Below, piece after piece: positions 1 to 8,644 of a stretch of 64,000 nucleotides of DNA. The notes beneath the pieces are model-generated. The model was given only the letters and a program-made list of their open reading frames with translations, was not told the origin of the DNA and searched no databases. Origin of the DNA: Pseudobutyrivibrio sp. UBA3626 (GTDB lineage: Bacteria > Bacillota > Clostridia > Lachnospirales > Lachnospiraceae); assembly GCA_002373675.1 (NCBI GenBank), contig DFLF01000001.1, positions 20,090 to 84,089 of the forward strand, in the 5' to 3' direction. The translations under genes were made by a program, and so were the position numbers. The first letter of the stretch is position 1. The number at the start of each line of letters is the position of its first letter.

Positions 1-1320
1 AATAATATAACCATTAGCTCCATCTTCAATAAACGTCTTATTACCATATCTAACATCGAATCCAATAATAGGAAGTCCCGAAGCAATAGATTCTAGAAGT
101 GTAAGGCCAAACCCTTCACTGGTAGAGCCTGATAGATATGCATCATAATTAATATACACGTCTGTCAAATCATGCTGTCCCATTAATCGTACATATTCCG
201 AAGCTTCACATTCTTCAATCACTTCTTTAATCTGCTTCTCACATGCGCCTTTGCCATATATATCAAGGCTCACATCTTCTACTGTCTCTCTTGCCATAGC
301 TACAGCTCTTACAAGCCAGTCAACATGCTTCTCACTTGCAAGACGAGATGCTGTAATAAGACTATGTCTCTTCCTGTCTTTCTTCGGATATTTGAGTTCA
401 TCAATACTTCCTACAGGAATCGTAATTACATTAGGCTCAATATTCTTATACTTAACAAACTGCTTACGAAGAAGAACATTTTGTGCATCAGTGGCAGTTA
501 TATAGAAGTCAACATGTTTGACCTGCGAGAATGAATACTCATAGAAATTATTCCATAGCACGTTACTGACAGTCGAGCTGTTCTCGCTAAAATGATCTGC
601 GTGAATAACAACACCAATCTTAGCCGGTCTGGCATTCATAATAATGGATTGACCAATGCCTGTTGTTCTATCTATTAGAACAAGGTCTCTTTTGGTAAGT
701 TCTAAGCACCTTACCATATATCCAACAAGTTCTTCCTTGGAATAGAACACTTCATCCTTTATTCTATACATCACTCTGTCATCATCGATTATCTCTTCAT
801 ATGCCACAGAACCATCAGTATTAAAGAATCTTCGAAGATAGAGATGTGCATACTTTTTCAAAGGGGCGTAGTATTCAGAATAGACTTTACCATAAGTAAA
901 GTAATCTTTTCTTATGAGGCATCCTTCTGATACACGTTCTACTCTATGTACAAGATCAGATTCTTCATCAGTAAGGTACGCTGTATAGAAATTCTCATTG
1001 CCAGGAAAAATATATTTTGCAATTTTGCCATCTCTTCTAAATGTGTAGTCAGTCTCTGCAAAATCGCTTTCCAAATCTCTAAGAGTGTAACTTACCGGCG
1101 CTATCTTAAAGTCAGTAAAGTATTGATATAACCATATGATTTCAGTATCAAGGAATCCTATATTACTTGTCATATGTTCTATATTATCTTTTGGAAACAT
1201 TTCAGTAAATACAAATTTACATTTCTTGTCAATTCGCCTGAAAATATTAGCTCTATAGGCCTGTGCATACTCTACTCCGGAACTTGCCCAGCCTATAGCA
1301 AGATTGAAATTATATATCAT
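1..1320 (-). CDS. gtfA: Accessory Sec glycosyltransferase GtfA (partial, C-terminus cut by window edge)
   Basis: Translating the minus strand from the ATG at 1320 gives 440 codons without a stop, running off the left edge. The start MIYNFNLAIGWASSGVEYAQ is the hallmark of GtfA (Gtf1), the cytoplasmic GT4 enzyme that with GtfB adds the first GlcNAc to Ser/Thr of serine-rich repeat adhesins. Near the cut end is the retaining-GT4 E-x7-E region (STSEGFGLTLLES), preceded by a beta-rich middle segment as in the family. Known GtfA proteins are about 500 aa, so roughly 60 residues are missing. It starts 14 bases after secA2, the canonical position. gtfB would be expected next, outside the window. Confidence 0.93.
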   Translation of the reverse strand, partial: MIYNFNLAIGWASSGVEYAQAYRANIFRRIDKKCKFVFTEMFPKDNIEHMTSNIGFLDTEIIWLYQYFTDFKIAPVSYTLRDLESDFAETDYTFRRDGKIAKYIFPGNENFYTAYLTDEESDLVHRVERVSEGCLIRKDYFTYGKVYSEYYAPLKKYAHLYLRRFFNTDGSVAYEEIIDDDRVMYRIKDEVFYSKEELVGYMVRCLELTKRDLVLIDRTTGIGQSIIMNARPAKIGVVIHADHFSENSSTVSNVLWNNFYEYSFSQVKHVDFYITATDAQNVLLRKQFVKYKNIEPNVITIPVGSIDELKYPKKDRKRHSLITASRLASEKHVDWLVRAVAMARETVEDVSLDIYGKGACEKQIKEVIEECEASEYVRLMGQHDLTDVYINYDAYLSGSTSEGFGLTLLESIASGLPIIGFDVRYGNKTFIEDGANGYII

Positions 1321-1334
1321 AAGTCCTCCAATTG

Positions 1335-3677
1335 TTACGGATACATAATATGAAATTCTTCTTCTTCATCAATTGTTACATCAGACAGAAGTATATTTCT
1401 TACAATATTTTTCTTAATCTCTTGCTCCATTAATCTAAAAGAATAAAGAGCATCTCTTTTATATTCAAATACAAGATTACGTTGGGCAGTTGCACGTCCA
1501 GATACTGCAAACTGTAACTGTTGCAGATAGTCAACCTCCTCAACCCACGCATCATCAATGGCTCTAAGGGTCGCTATTCTCATGAATTTTGCCATATCTT
1601 CCCGATATCCTATATGGGTCTCTTGCCTGTTAAGACCTTGTTTAACAATATCAATCAATCCCTTTCTTACATATTCTCTATCATCTAATCTGTCTAGCAA
1701 TCCTGCTGCCTTATCATCTATTGTATAGCTTATATTGTCAAGTATATATCTTGTAAGATCAGAAGATGTAAGTTTGTCATTTTCACTTAAGAATATATCT
1801 ATATTCTCTTTCGCAATGCTAATTATATCTTTAAATGTAAGGTTAGCACCGTAAAGCAAATCATTTCTTGTATTATATAGAAGGTTTCTTTGAAGTTTCA
1901 TAACAAGGTCATAATCAAGGGCTTTCTTTCGAGAATCTCTGGCTCTTTCTTCTGTTATTCTCTGAGATCTATTGACATATCTCTTGATTTTTCTAGATGA
2001 TATCTTCTTCTTTCCCTCAATGTAAGGTTCTAGCTTCTCATTGTCAAAGCTACTTACCACATCGTCTTCTAAGGACACAAAGAATATAGAGAATCCCGGA
2101 TCCCCCTGTCTTCCTGCACGGCCTCTTGCCTGTCTCTCCTGCCTTATATTAGTCATTCTTCCTACACCAATTACAGCAAGACCACCTAAAGCTTTTACCT
2201 CATCAGAAAGCTTAATATCTGTTCCTCTACCCGCCATGGAGGTTGCCACTGTAACAGCCCCAAGATTTCCTGCCTCTTTGATTATCTCAGCTTCCCAAAA
2301 TGCATTATTGGCATTTAATACATTATGCGGAATTCTCTCATTGATAAGAAGCCTTGATAAATATTCTGTCTCAGCGATAGTAGATGCAACAATAAGAACA
2401 GGCTGATTGGTCTCATGATGCTTTATAGCTTCTTTTATAGCAGCATTAAACTGACTTTCGAAGTCAGGGAAAAATATATCCTTATGATCCTTTCTCATTA
2501 TAGGATGATTAGTAGGAATAACTACAACCTTCTTATGATAAATCTCAAAAATCTCCTCTGCTGCATCTTTAATGGTTCCACTCATACCTGCCATATGAGG
2601 AAACATCAAAAACAAATTCTGATATGTAATTGAAGCAACAGACCTGTTCTCCTGAGTAACCTCTATTAATTCCTTTTGCTCAATTGCCTGGTGTTGACCG
2701 CCACGCATTTTAACTCCGGGCATCATTCGGCCAGACTCATTATCAAGAAGTACCAGCTCACCCTCACGATTAATAACGTAATCTCTTTCTATCTCGAACA
2801 AAGCATGAGCGCGAAGTGCCAGAGTAACATGACGATTAACCTCGAAATTCTCTTCTCCATAGAAATTGTCTATCTCGAAGAATTCTTCGGCTCTTTGTAT
2901 TCCTTCTTCTGTAAGCCACACCTTCTTCTCTTCTTTTTCAAAATGTATTCCCGGTTCTAAAGTAGTAACAAAGAAATTAGCCAGCTCATATAGATTTGAT
3001 TGAACCTTAGGCGAACCCGATATAACAAGTGGAGTCTGGGCACTATCAAGAAGTACAGAATCAGCCTCATCAATAATTACATAGTTAAATTCTCGAAGGA
3101 ATTTCTCAGAAGCATCTTTACAGAGATTATCAAAGAGATAATCAAACCCTAGAACAGCGTGGGTAGTATAAACAATATCTTTGCTGTAGATTTCTTTCTT
3201 TTCTTCATTAGTAAATCTCTTACTCGCATCCTTATTTACCCCTGCTGCCACAGTAAGTCCAAGGAAATTATATACTTCTCCCATCTCATCTGCATCACGA
3301 AGTGCAAGATACTCGTTGGTTGTAACAAGAATAGCGCTCTTTCCTGTAAGTCCATTAAGATACATAGGCAAAGTTGCCACAAGCGTCTTACCTTCCCCTG
3401 TATTCATCTCACATAAATAGCCCTTGTGCATAGCAATTGCCCCAAGAACCTGAACATCATAAGGTCTTTTTCCAAGAATTCTTCTATCAGCTTGGCACAC
3501 AACTGCATACGCCTCTGGGAGTATATCATCTGTAGATTCTCCTTTCTCAAGACGCTCTTTGAATACATTAGTCATATTAGCAAGCTCATTATCAGAAAGC
3601 GTATCATACTCTTTCTCGTAGCTTCGAACCTTCTTAAGAATTTTATTAAGTTGTAATAGTGTAAAACTATTATTCAT
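1335..3677 (-). CDS. secA2: Accessory Sec translocase ATPase SecA2
   Basis: 780 aa SecA-family motor. Visible motifs are Walker A (MNTGEGKTLVATLP), the DEAD-type Walker B (VIIDEADSVLLD) and motifs V/VI (AGRGTDIKL, RQARGRAGRQGDPG). It is shorter than housekeeping SecA and lacks the Cys-rich zinc-binding tail, as expected for the SecA2 of accessory Sec systems. It would power export of the serine-rich repeat protein through SecY2, together with Asp1-3. It lies between asp3 (10-base gap) and gtfA (14-base gap), so it is clearly part of one transcript. The canonical SecA is not in the window. Confidence 0.95.
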   Translation of the reverse strand: MNNSFTLLQLNKILKKVRSYEKEYDTLSDNELANMTNVFKERLEKGESTDDILPEAYAVVCQADRRILGKRPYDVQVLGAIAMHKGYLCEMNTGEGKTLVATLPMYLNGLTGKSAILVTTNEYLALRDADEMGEVYNFLGLTVAAGVNKDASKRFTNEEKKEIYSKDIVYTTHAVLGFDYLFDNLCKDASEKFLREFNYVIIDEADSVLLDSAQTPLVISGSPKVQSNLYELANFFVTTLEPGIHFEKEEKKVWLTEEGIQRAEEFFEIDNFYGEENFEVNRHVTLALRAHALFEIERDYVINREGELVLLDNESGRMMPGVKMRGGQHQAIEQKELIEVTQENRSVASITYQNLFLMFPHMAGMSGTIKDAAEEIFEIYHKKVVVIPTNHPIMRKDHKDIFFPDFESQFNAAIKEAIKHHETNQPVLIVASTIAETEYLSRLLINERIPHNVLNANNAFWEAEIIKEAGNLGAVTVATSMAGRGTDIKLSDEVKALGGLAVIGVGRMTNIRQERQARGRAGRQGDPGFSIFFVSLEDDVVSSFDNEKLEPYIEGKKKISSRKIKRYVNRSQRITEERARDSRKKALDYDLVMKLQRNLLYNTRNDLLYGANLTFKDIISIAKENIDIFLSENDKLTSSDLTRYILDNISYTIDDKAAGLLDRLDDREYVRKGLIDIVKQGLNRQETHIGYREDMAKFMRIATLRAIDDAWVEEVDYLQQLQFAVSGRATAQRNLVFEYKRDALYSFRLMEQEIKKNIVRNILLSDVTIDEEEEFHIMYP

Positions 3678-3687
3678 ACTTTTTCCT

Positions 3688-4137
3688 TTACTTCTTGCTC
3701 TCTGATTCTAATTCCTCAATCTCTATACTATGAAATGTAAATTCATGCATTCCACCATTAATAAGCTGCATCTTATAGCTATATGTCTTAAGTGGACATT
3801 TGAACTCTGCTTTGCTCTTACTTATGGTACAATTTCCCACTTCCATCTCATATTTATCAAAAAATACGAAACGAATTATATATCCTCTGTCTCGCGGCGT
3901 ATCAATATCTACATTAACTCTATATATAGACTCACCATCAATTATAGGAAGAGTTGGTTCTATTCTTTTAGCCTGGTAATTAACCATAGAATACCACTCT
4001 TTAATAACCGTTCCAGGTGGCATAAGCATATTGGTAAATTCTACATTATTCTTATCAATATAATTAATCTCCGAACCATATAAATACGTATCAGCAGAAT
4101 ATTCATTCCAATATATCTTGTAATTCTCAACAACCAT
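3688..4137 (-). CDS. asp3: Accessory Sec system protein Asp3
   Basis: 149 aa, the usual Asp3 size. It carries the family's conserved early segment (IYWNEYSADTYLYGS, then MLMPPGTVIKEWYS and NYQAKR) and a beta-sandwich-like C-terminal half. In streptococci Asp3 forms a complex with Asp1, Asp2 and SecA2 and binds unfolded, partly glycosylated adhesin. No signal peptide or membrane segment is seen, so it should be cytosolic at the membrane face. It sits 9 bases after asp2 and 10 bases before secA2, in canonical order. Confidence 0.9.
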   Translation of the reverse strand: MVVENYKIYWNEYSADTYLYGSEINYIDKNNVEFTNMLMPPGTVIKEWYSMVNYQAKRIEPTLPIIDGESIYRVNVDIDTPRDRGYIIRFVFFDKYEMEVGNCTISKSKAEFKCPLKTYSYKMQLINGGMHEFTFHSIEIEELESESKK

Positions 4138-4146
4138 TTACATACC

Positions 4147-5640
4147 TCATCTTGAGTAGTCTTCTCTTAACACTTTGTCAAATTGGCTTTTGAACCATCC
4201 TACAATTGCCCCCGTATCATCATTATGTCTTCCATGTACACCTTTACCATACACTTTAACACCCTTGGAATTAACATGGGATATTACATCCCGGTAAGCA
4301 TTAGAATCATAATCGTCTTCTATCATATAGGACATTATGAATTTCGTGTTGTTGAAGTTAGAAGCATTAAACTTATTCCAGAATTTATCATTAAGCAGAT
4401 AGGCATTTTCCTTATTAGACTCACCAAATACATTCATAACAACATCAAGGGAAGTTGGAAATCCACCTGGACGTTTAAGCTTCTCATTAAGGGCAACATC
4501 ACCTATATTAGCGAGGGGCTTACCCAATATAAGAGCATGTGGACAAATATCACAACCATAGTACAATGCTCCAAAAGTCCCCATAGAAAGCCCCGACATA
4601 ATTACATCACTTTCTTTAAAGCCAAGCATATTGATACATTCTTTAATCCCTTCAGTAATAAGATCCTCATATTCTTTGGTTCCCATATAGAAGCCTCCGC
4701 CTTCAAGCCTCGCTTCAGATATTAGTAAAAACGGGGAGCCAAAGCCTCTCATTAAATTATATCCTTCAAAGCCTTCTCTTGTCTTATATCCTGAGAAATA
4801 AACATTAAGAGGCGGTTTCATATCCCCCGGGTCAAAATAAAAGAATACCTCTTCTCTCTTAGAAGAAACCTTTCTTACTCCTCCTGGAATAAAATGACCA
4901 TGACCGGTTCTTGCATATCTATCGTGTAATGCTATTATTTTAAATGTCCCGTTGCCTTTGGCATGAAGGGATACAGACACAGGCCCGGCTGCCTCTTCAT
5001 TCATAACACTTACAACGTGCTTAAATTCATTTTCGCCAAATTCCCACTTCTTAATAACATTAGAAAGAGAGCCTGATAGATACTGCGTAATTACAAGTTT
5101 GATCTCTACATTATCTTCCTTCTCATATTCCATCCAGAACTCAATTGTCTGACACTTGTCGATAGGAATATTATTTCTCCAAAAAATAAGTTGTGTATAT
5201 TCATCGCCGAAATCACCCGAGAGCTCAACTCCACAATTGCCGTGCCATTTAACACTTCCCTTGTAGCCATATGCAACACCCAGATTATTATTTCTGAATT
5301 TTTCACCGTAAGACTTGGGATAATAAAATTTTAATTCATTTTGCAAAAAATCCCCTATGTCCTTTTTACTAAGCATTCGTGACATCTTACATTTGCATAG
5401 CTTCTTTACTTCTTTAGACATAAGGACTTCAGAAGTAATATAAAGACAATATGCTTTGGAACAATCCATAAGAATATTAATCTCATCTATACTGGGATTT
5501 CTATCGAGAAACACGATACAATATGGTCTCTTAGGACACTCTCTTAGCTTCTCTACGTACTCCCATTTTGCGAAATCCGGAATTGTGTAAATGTTTCTCC
5601 AATCTTCTTTTCCTAATTGTAATACACTAATCTCATCCAA
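4147..5640 (-). CDS. asp2: Accessory Sec protein Asp2 (serine-hydrolase fold, adhesin O-acetyltransferase)
   Basis: 497 aa. The N-terminus (ISVLQLGKEDW) and the hydrolase signature SGLSMGTFGALYYG (nucleophile Ser352) with a late His in GRHNDD (His472) match Asp2, known in streptococci both as an export factor and as an acetyltransferase acting on GlcNAc of the adhesin. The middle third is a beta-rich domain. The catalytic Ser and His are both present, so the acetylation activity may be retained; this is inference. The start overlaps the end of asp1 by 8 bases, indicating translational coupling. Confidence 0.92.
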   Translation of the reverse strand: MDEISVLQLGKEDWRNIYTIPDFAKWEYVEKLRECPKRPYCIVFLDRNPSIDEINILMDCSKAYCLYITSEVLMSKEVKKLCKCKMSRMLSKKDIGDFLQNELKFYYPKSYGEKFRNNNLGVAYGYKGSVKWHGNCGVELSGDFGDEYTQLIFWRNNIPIDKCQTIEFWMEYEKEDNVEIKLVITQYLSGSLSNVIKKWEFGENEFKHVVSVMNEEAAGPVSVSLHAKGNGTFKIIALHDRYARTGHGHFIPGGVRKVSSKREEVFFYFDPGDMKPPLNVYFSGYKTREGFEGYNLMRGFGSPFLLISEARLEGGGFYMGTKEYEDLITEGIKECINMLGFKESDVIMSGLSMGTFGALYYGCDICPHALILGKPLANIGDVALNEKLKRPGGFPTSLDVVMNVFGESNKENAYLLNDKFWNKFNASNFNNTKFIMSYMIEDDYDSNAYRDVISHVNSKGVKVYGKGVHGRHNDDTGAIVGWFKSQFDKVLREDYSR

Positions 5641-7228
5641 TGCTTTCTAAGACCTCTTTCCATTTCTCAACCAATCTTCTTGTGGTATAATTTTCGCCAA
5701 TCTCATAGGCTTGAATCATTGCGTTATTCCAATTGTTTAGACTTGATAAATAGTATGTTAATACCTTAGGTAAATCTTCAAAGCGTTTTACTATCTGTCC
5801 GTTCAACCCATGCTTAACGTATTGACTCTCTTCACTTACGACCTGCGGTATTCCAAAACTGACTCCACTAATCTGAAGGTACAGATTAACTGCATCAGAT
5901 AGATTTATTATTAATCTTTGTTCTCTGATACACTTACTTGCAGTTAATTCATCCACACACTGTTCAACAAAAAACATTACTTGTGCTTCTTCCATTTCAT
6001 CAACTGCATTTTCTGTAGTACCATTATCATTTTCCTCTAATGCCATTCTACTATCATATCCATTCTTTTCTAATACCTGTCTGGCATGAGCAAGCAGTCT
6101 TCCTGGCAAAGCTATATCTGCTTCTCTCGTAAAGAAACACACTCTTGCTTTATCATTTTCCTCGAAATACTTTGCAAATATAAGTACTAATTTTTCAAAA
6201 TTCTCAGGTGGAAGATTATCAACTGCAACAAGTATTTTCTGTACTGTAAGCTGTCCGCTAATACCGATTTCTTTTCTCGTATCAAAAGGTGTTATATTAA
6301 CAATATTATTATGATTATCACCAAAAATATCTTTAATCTTATCGCATGAAATCTTAGAATCAGTCACAATGTAATTAGCTCTATTAAGCATTAACATTGT
6401 CAGTTTATCTTCCAAATTATATCTTTTTTCAAAAAATGAAAGAACCGTTCTTCTGCCCTTTAGATTATCAGAAATAACTTTATTATGTAAATTATGCATT
6501 GCAATACAGAATATATCGTTCTCTGATAACCTGCTAATAAAAGTATTAAAAATCTCAGAAATCACTTCATCAATACTTTCGTATCGATTCTTTTTAAAAG
6601 TAATCTTTTCACCAGGTTCTTTTCCTAAATTAATTATATAGAAATTGCGTTCAGGGTTTATCTCAACATGATTATCATCAAAGAAAACCCTTATCTTCCA
6701 CGTACCATTCTCAGTATAATAATCCTGGTATACAGGTGCATTTTCACTATATATAATGGCAGAAGAGACAAATCCTCTATCATCATATATATTTCTAATT
6801 GCGACAGAGTCGCCCTCATACATATCAATTTGAATCAGATTGCCATCCTCTCCAAACTCTAGCTGTGCATACTTTCTTCCGTGAAACATAGCCACAATTA
6901 CAAAAGGTGTATACAAAAATTCTGTATTCGGTATCCAGTCTAAATCATGAAAAGAGAATACTCTTGCCCTCTTACTCTCACATTCATTAATTGCATCAAA
7001 TACCGAGAAGTAAGGAGCCTTATATACGCCCTGACGATGCAAAAAATGCCTAAAATTCGGTGAAAAACCAAGTACACAAATACAATACTCAAACGCTTTA
7101 TTTCTGTGATATAACTGAATCTGCTTAACAGTGTCATCGAATTCAGTATGCATCTTTCGTTCGTGCCAGTTCTGCTCATTTTCACACCATTCATTTTTTT
7201 TGTACCATGCGGGAATAAAGATGACCAT
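5633..7228 (-). CDS. asp1: Accessory Sec protein Asp1 (GT-B-like fold)
   Basis: 531 aa, typical for Asp1. It opens with FIPAWYKKNEWCENEQNW and contains GFSPNFRHFLHRQGVY followed by YFSVFDAIN, which match the conserved Asp1 start and the F-RxxLHRQ segment. Asp1 has a glycosyltransferase-B-like fold without known activity and is needed for assembling the Asp1-3/SecA2 export complex. It starts 34 bases after secY2 and overlaps asp2. No membrane segment is seen. Confidence 0.92.
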   Translation of the reverse strand: MVIFIPAWYKKNEWCENEQNWHERKMHTEFDDTVKQIQLYHRNKAFEYCICVLGFSPNFRHFLHRQGVYKAPYFSVFDAINECESKRARVFSFHDLDWIPNTEFLYTPFVIVAMFHGRKYAQLEFGEDGNLIQIDMYEGDSVAIRNIYDDRGFVSSAIIYSENAPVYQDYYTENGTWKIRVFFDDNHVEINPERNFYIINLGKEPGEKITFKKNRYESIDEVISEIFNTFISRLSENDIFCIAMHNLHNKVISDNLKGRRTVLSFFEKRYNLEDKLTMLMLNRANYIVTDSKISCDKIKDIFGDNHNNIVNITPFDTRKEIGISGQLTVQKILVAVDNLPPENFEKLVLIFAKYFEENDKARVCFFTREADIALPGRLLAHARQVLEKNGYDSRMALEENDNGTTENAVDEMEEAQVMFFVEQCVDELTASKCIREQRLIINLSDAVNLYLQISGVSFGIPQVVSEESQYVKHGLNGQIVKRFEDLPKVLTYYLSSLNNWNNAMIQAYEIGENYTTRRLVEKWKEVLESIG

Positions 7229-7262
7229 TATCCACTCCTATCTACATACAGTGTATCAAATC

Positions 7263-8471
7263 TTATATAAAAGGTTTGTACTCATCATAGTTTCTAATAG
7301 TAATAACTTCCTGATATAAATTATAAAAAATACCCGAAAGAAGCATAAACGACGATGGAAGAATTGCCAGTGTTCCACTTATCAGGTCGAAATGTTCTAA
7401 CAGCATAGGTATTAATATACATATGCCCATAATTGTCGAGCTTATAATACTTATGATAAGAACCTGTTTTCTAAGGTATCTTCTTGTATCTCGTCCTGCA
7501 TGTAGATTAACAACACTGTCTCCACTTTTTAAAAACTGCTCAGTTAAGTCTTTCGGACTAATAAACACCAAAGCCATGGAAATTGTAAGAAAATACAGTA
7601 CCCCTATATATACTATTATTCCAAAAATACTCGAAAGAACCATATTGTCATTAATCCATGTCATGACACCATTTTCTGGCAACAACGCCTTAAGAAAAGA
7701 TATAAAAATCTGCAGAAGCATAAATACAGCAGACGAGAACATTACAGGCATAACACCTATAGGATTAAGCTTTATAGCCAGATAATTCTTATCAGCATAT
7801 ATACTGTGTATTGATACTCTTTGAACCGGAATTCTCTTCTCAGCATTTTCCATAGTTATCACAACAATCATAATCACAATGGAAATTGCTATGGGAAGAA
7901 TCGTTTTAATAAAAGGATTTCCCTGTATTGCCGAAGTAAGACTATCTAAGATATTAATGTAGATTAGTGTTGTCTGCCCGCCAATACCATATTTACTGTT
8001 TCTATCCGACATCCAAAGTATAACAAACGCACCTGCTACCATCTGAATAACTACAACAATCTTGGCAATTATAAGGTAGTTGTCTGTATATATGAATGTA
8101 AGATTTCTCATCTTATAAATTGCTTGAATAACAGCAACAATCAACATTACATATAGAGATATTCTATTAAGACTAACCTGAGATACTCTTGATTTCTTAT
8201 CAGCGCTTAATGATGCAACGACAATTTGCATAACCAGACTGGCAATCATATATGGGAATACACCCAGTGTAAAAATAGAATTCTGATATCTATCTCCATT
8301 TATCGATTGCATCAAAAGAAGTTGGACGTCTATATCTTCTATCTTCTCAACAGATACATCCATTCCAAAGAGCGGAAGCGACCTTCCAATTAGATATACA
8401 AGGATTATAATCCCCGTAAATATTGCTTTTTTTATAAATATTTCGTGTTGTATACCATTACCTTTTTTCAT
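7263..8471 (-). CDS. secY2: Accessory Sec translocon channel SecY2
   Basis: 402 aa with about ten hydrophobic segments, as in SecY. The first membrane segment is followed by the plug-region loop, and SPKDLTEQFLKSGD near the end matches the SecY family (PxxxAExLKKxG). It is more divergent and shorter than housekeeping SecY, and its place directly before asp1 identifies it as SecY2. An AAGGA ribosome-binding site precedes the ATG. No asp4/asp5 (SecE/SecG-like) genes are visible in the locus, so the partner subunits may come from the general Sec pathway. Confidence 0.93.
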   Translation of the reverse strand: MKKGNGIQHEIFIKKAIFTGIIILVYLIGRSLPLFGMDVSVEKIEDIDVQLLLMQSINGDRYQNSIFTLGVFPYMIASLVMQIVVASLSADKKSRVSQVSLNRISLYVMLIVAVIQAIYKMRNLTFIYTDNYLIIAKIVVVIQMVAGAFVILWMSDRNSKYGIGGQTTLIYINILDSLTSAIQGNPFIKTILPIAISIVIMIVVITMENAEKRIPVQRVSIHSIYADKNYLAIKLNPIGVMPVMFSSAVFMLLQIFISFLKALLPENGVMTWINDNMVLSSIFGIIVYIGVLYFLTISMALVFISPKDLTEQFLKSGDSVVNLHAGRDTRRYLRKQVLIISIISSTIMGICILIPMLLEHFDLISGTLAILPSSFMLLSGIFYNLYQEVITIRNYDEYKPFI

Positions 8472-8591
8472 GATACTATCTTATCCTTAGAAAAAAATAT
8501 AACATATATATTATAAATCATTTATGTTAAATATTCTATCCTACAATTATTGCTATGTATGTTAAATATATCTCTCAAATCCTTATTGCAT

Positions 8592-8625
8592 AAAAAAAAG
8601 ACTTGGCAAAACATGCCAAGTCTTT
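8592..8625 (-). terminator. Intrinsic terminator between the adhesin gene and secY2
   Basis: A 12-bp stem (AAAGACTTGGCA pairing with TGCCAAGTCTTT) with a 5-base loop is followed on the minus strand by eight T residues. It lies 19 bases after the stop codon of the repeat protein, so secY2-asp-secA2-gtfA should be transcribed at a lower level by readthrough or from their own promoter. A TATAAT-like box about 40 bases upstream of secY2 is possible but lacks a clear -35. Confidence 0.9.
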
Positions 8626-8644
8626 CTTACGCAAGTAATTATAA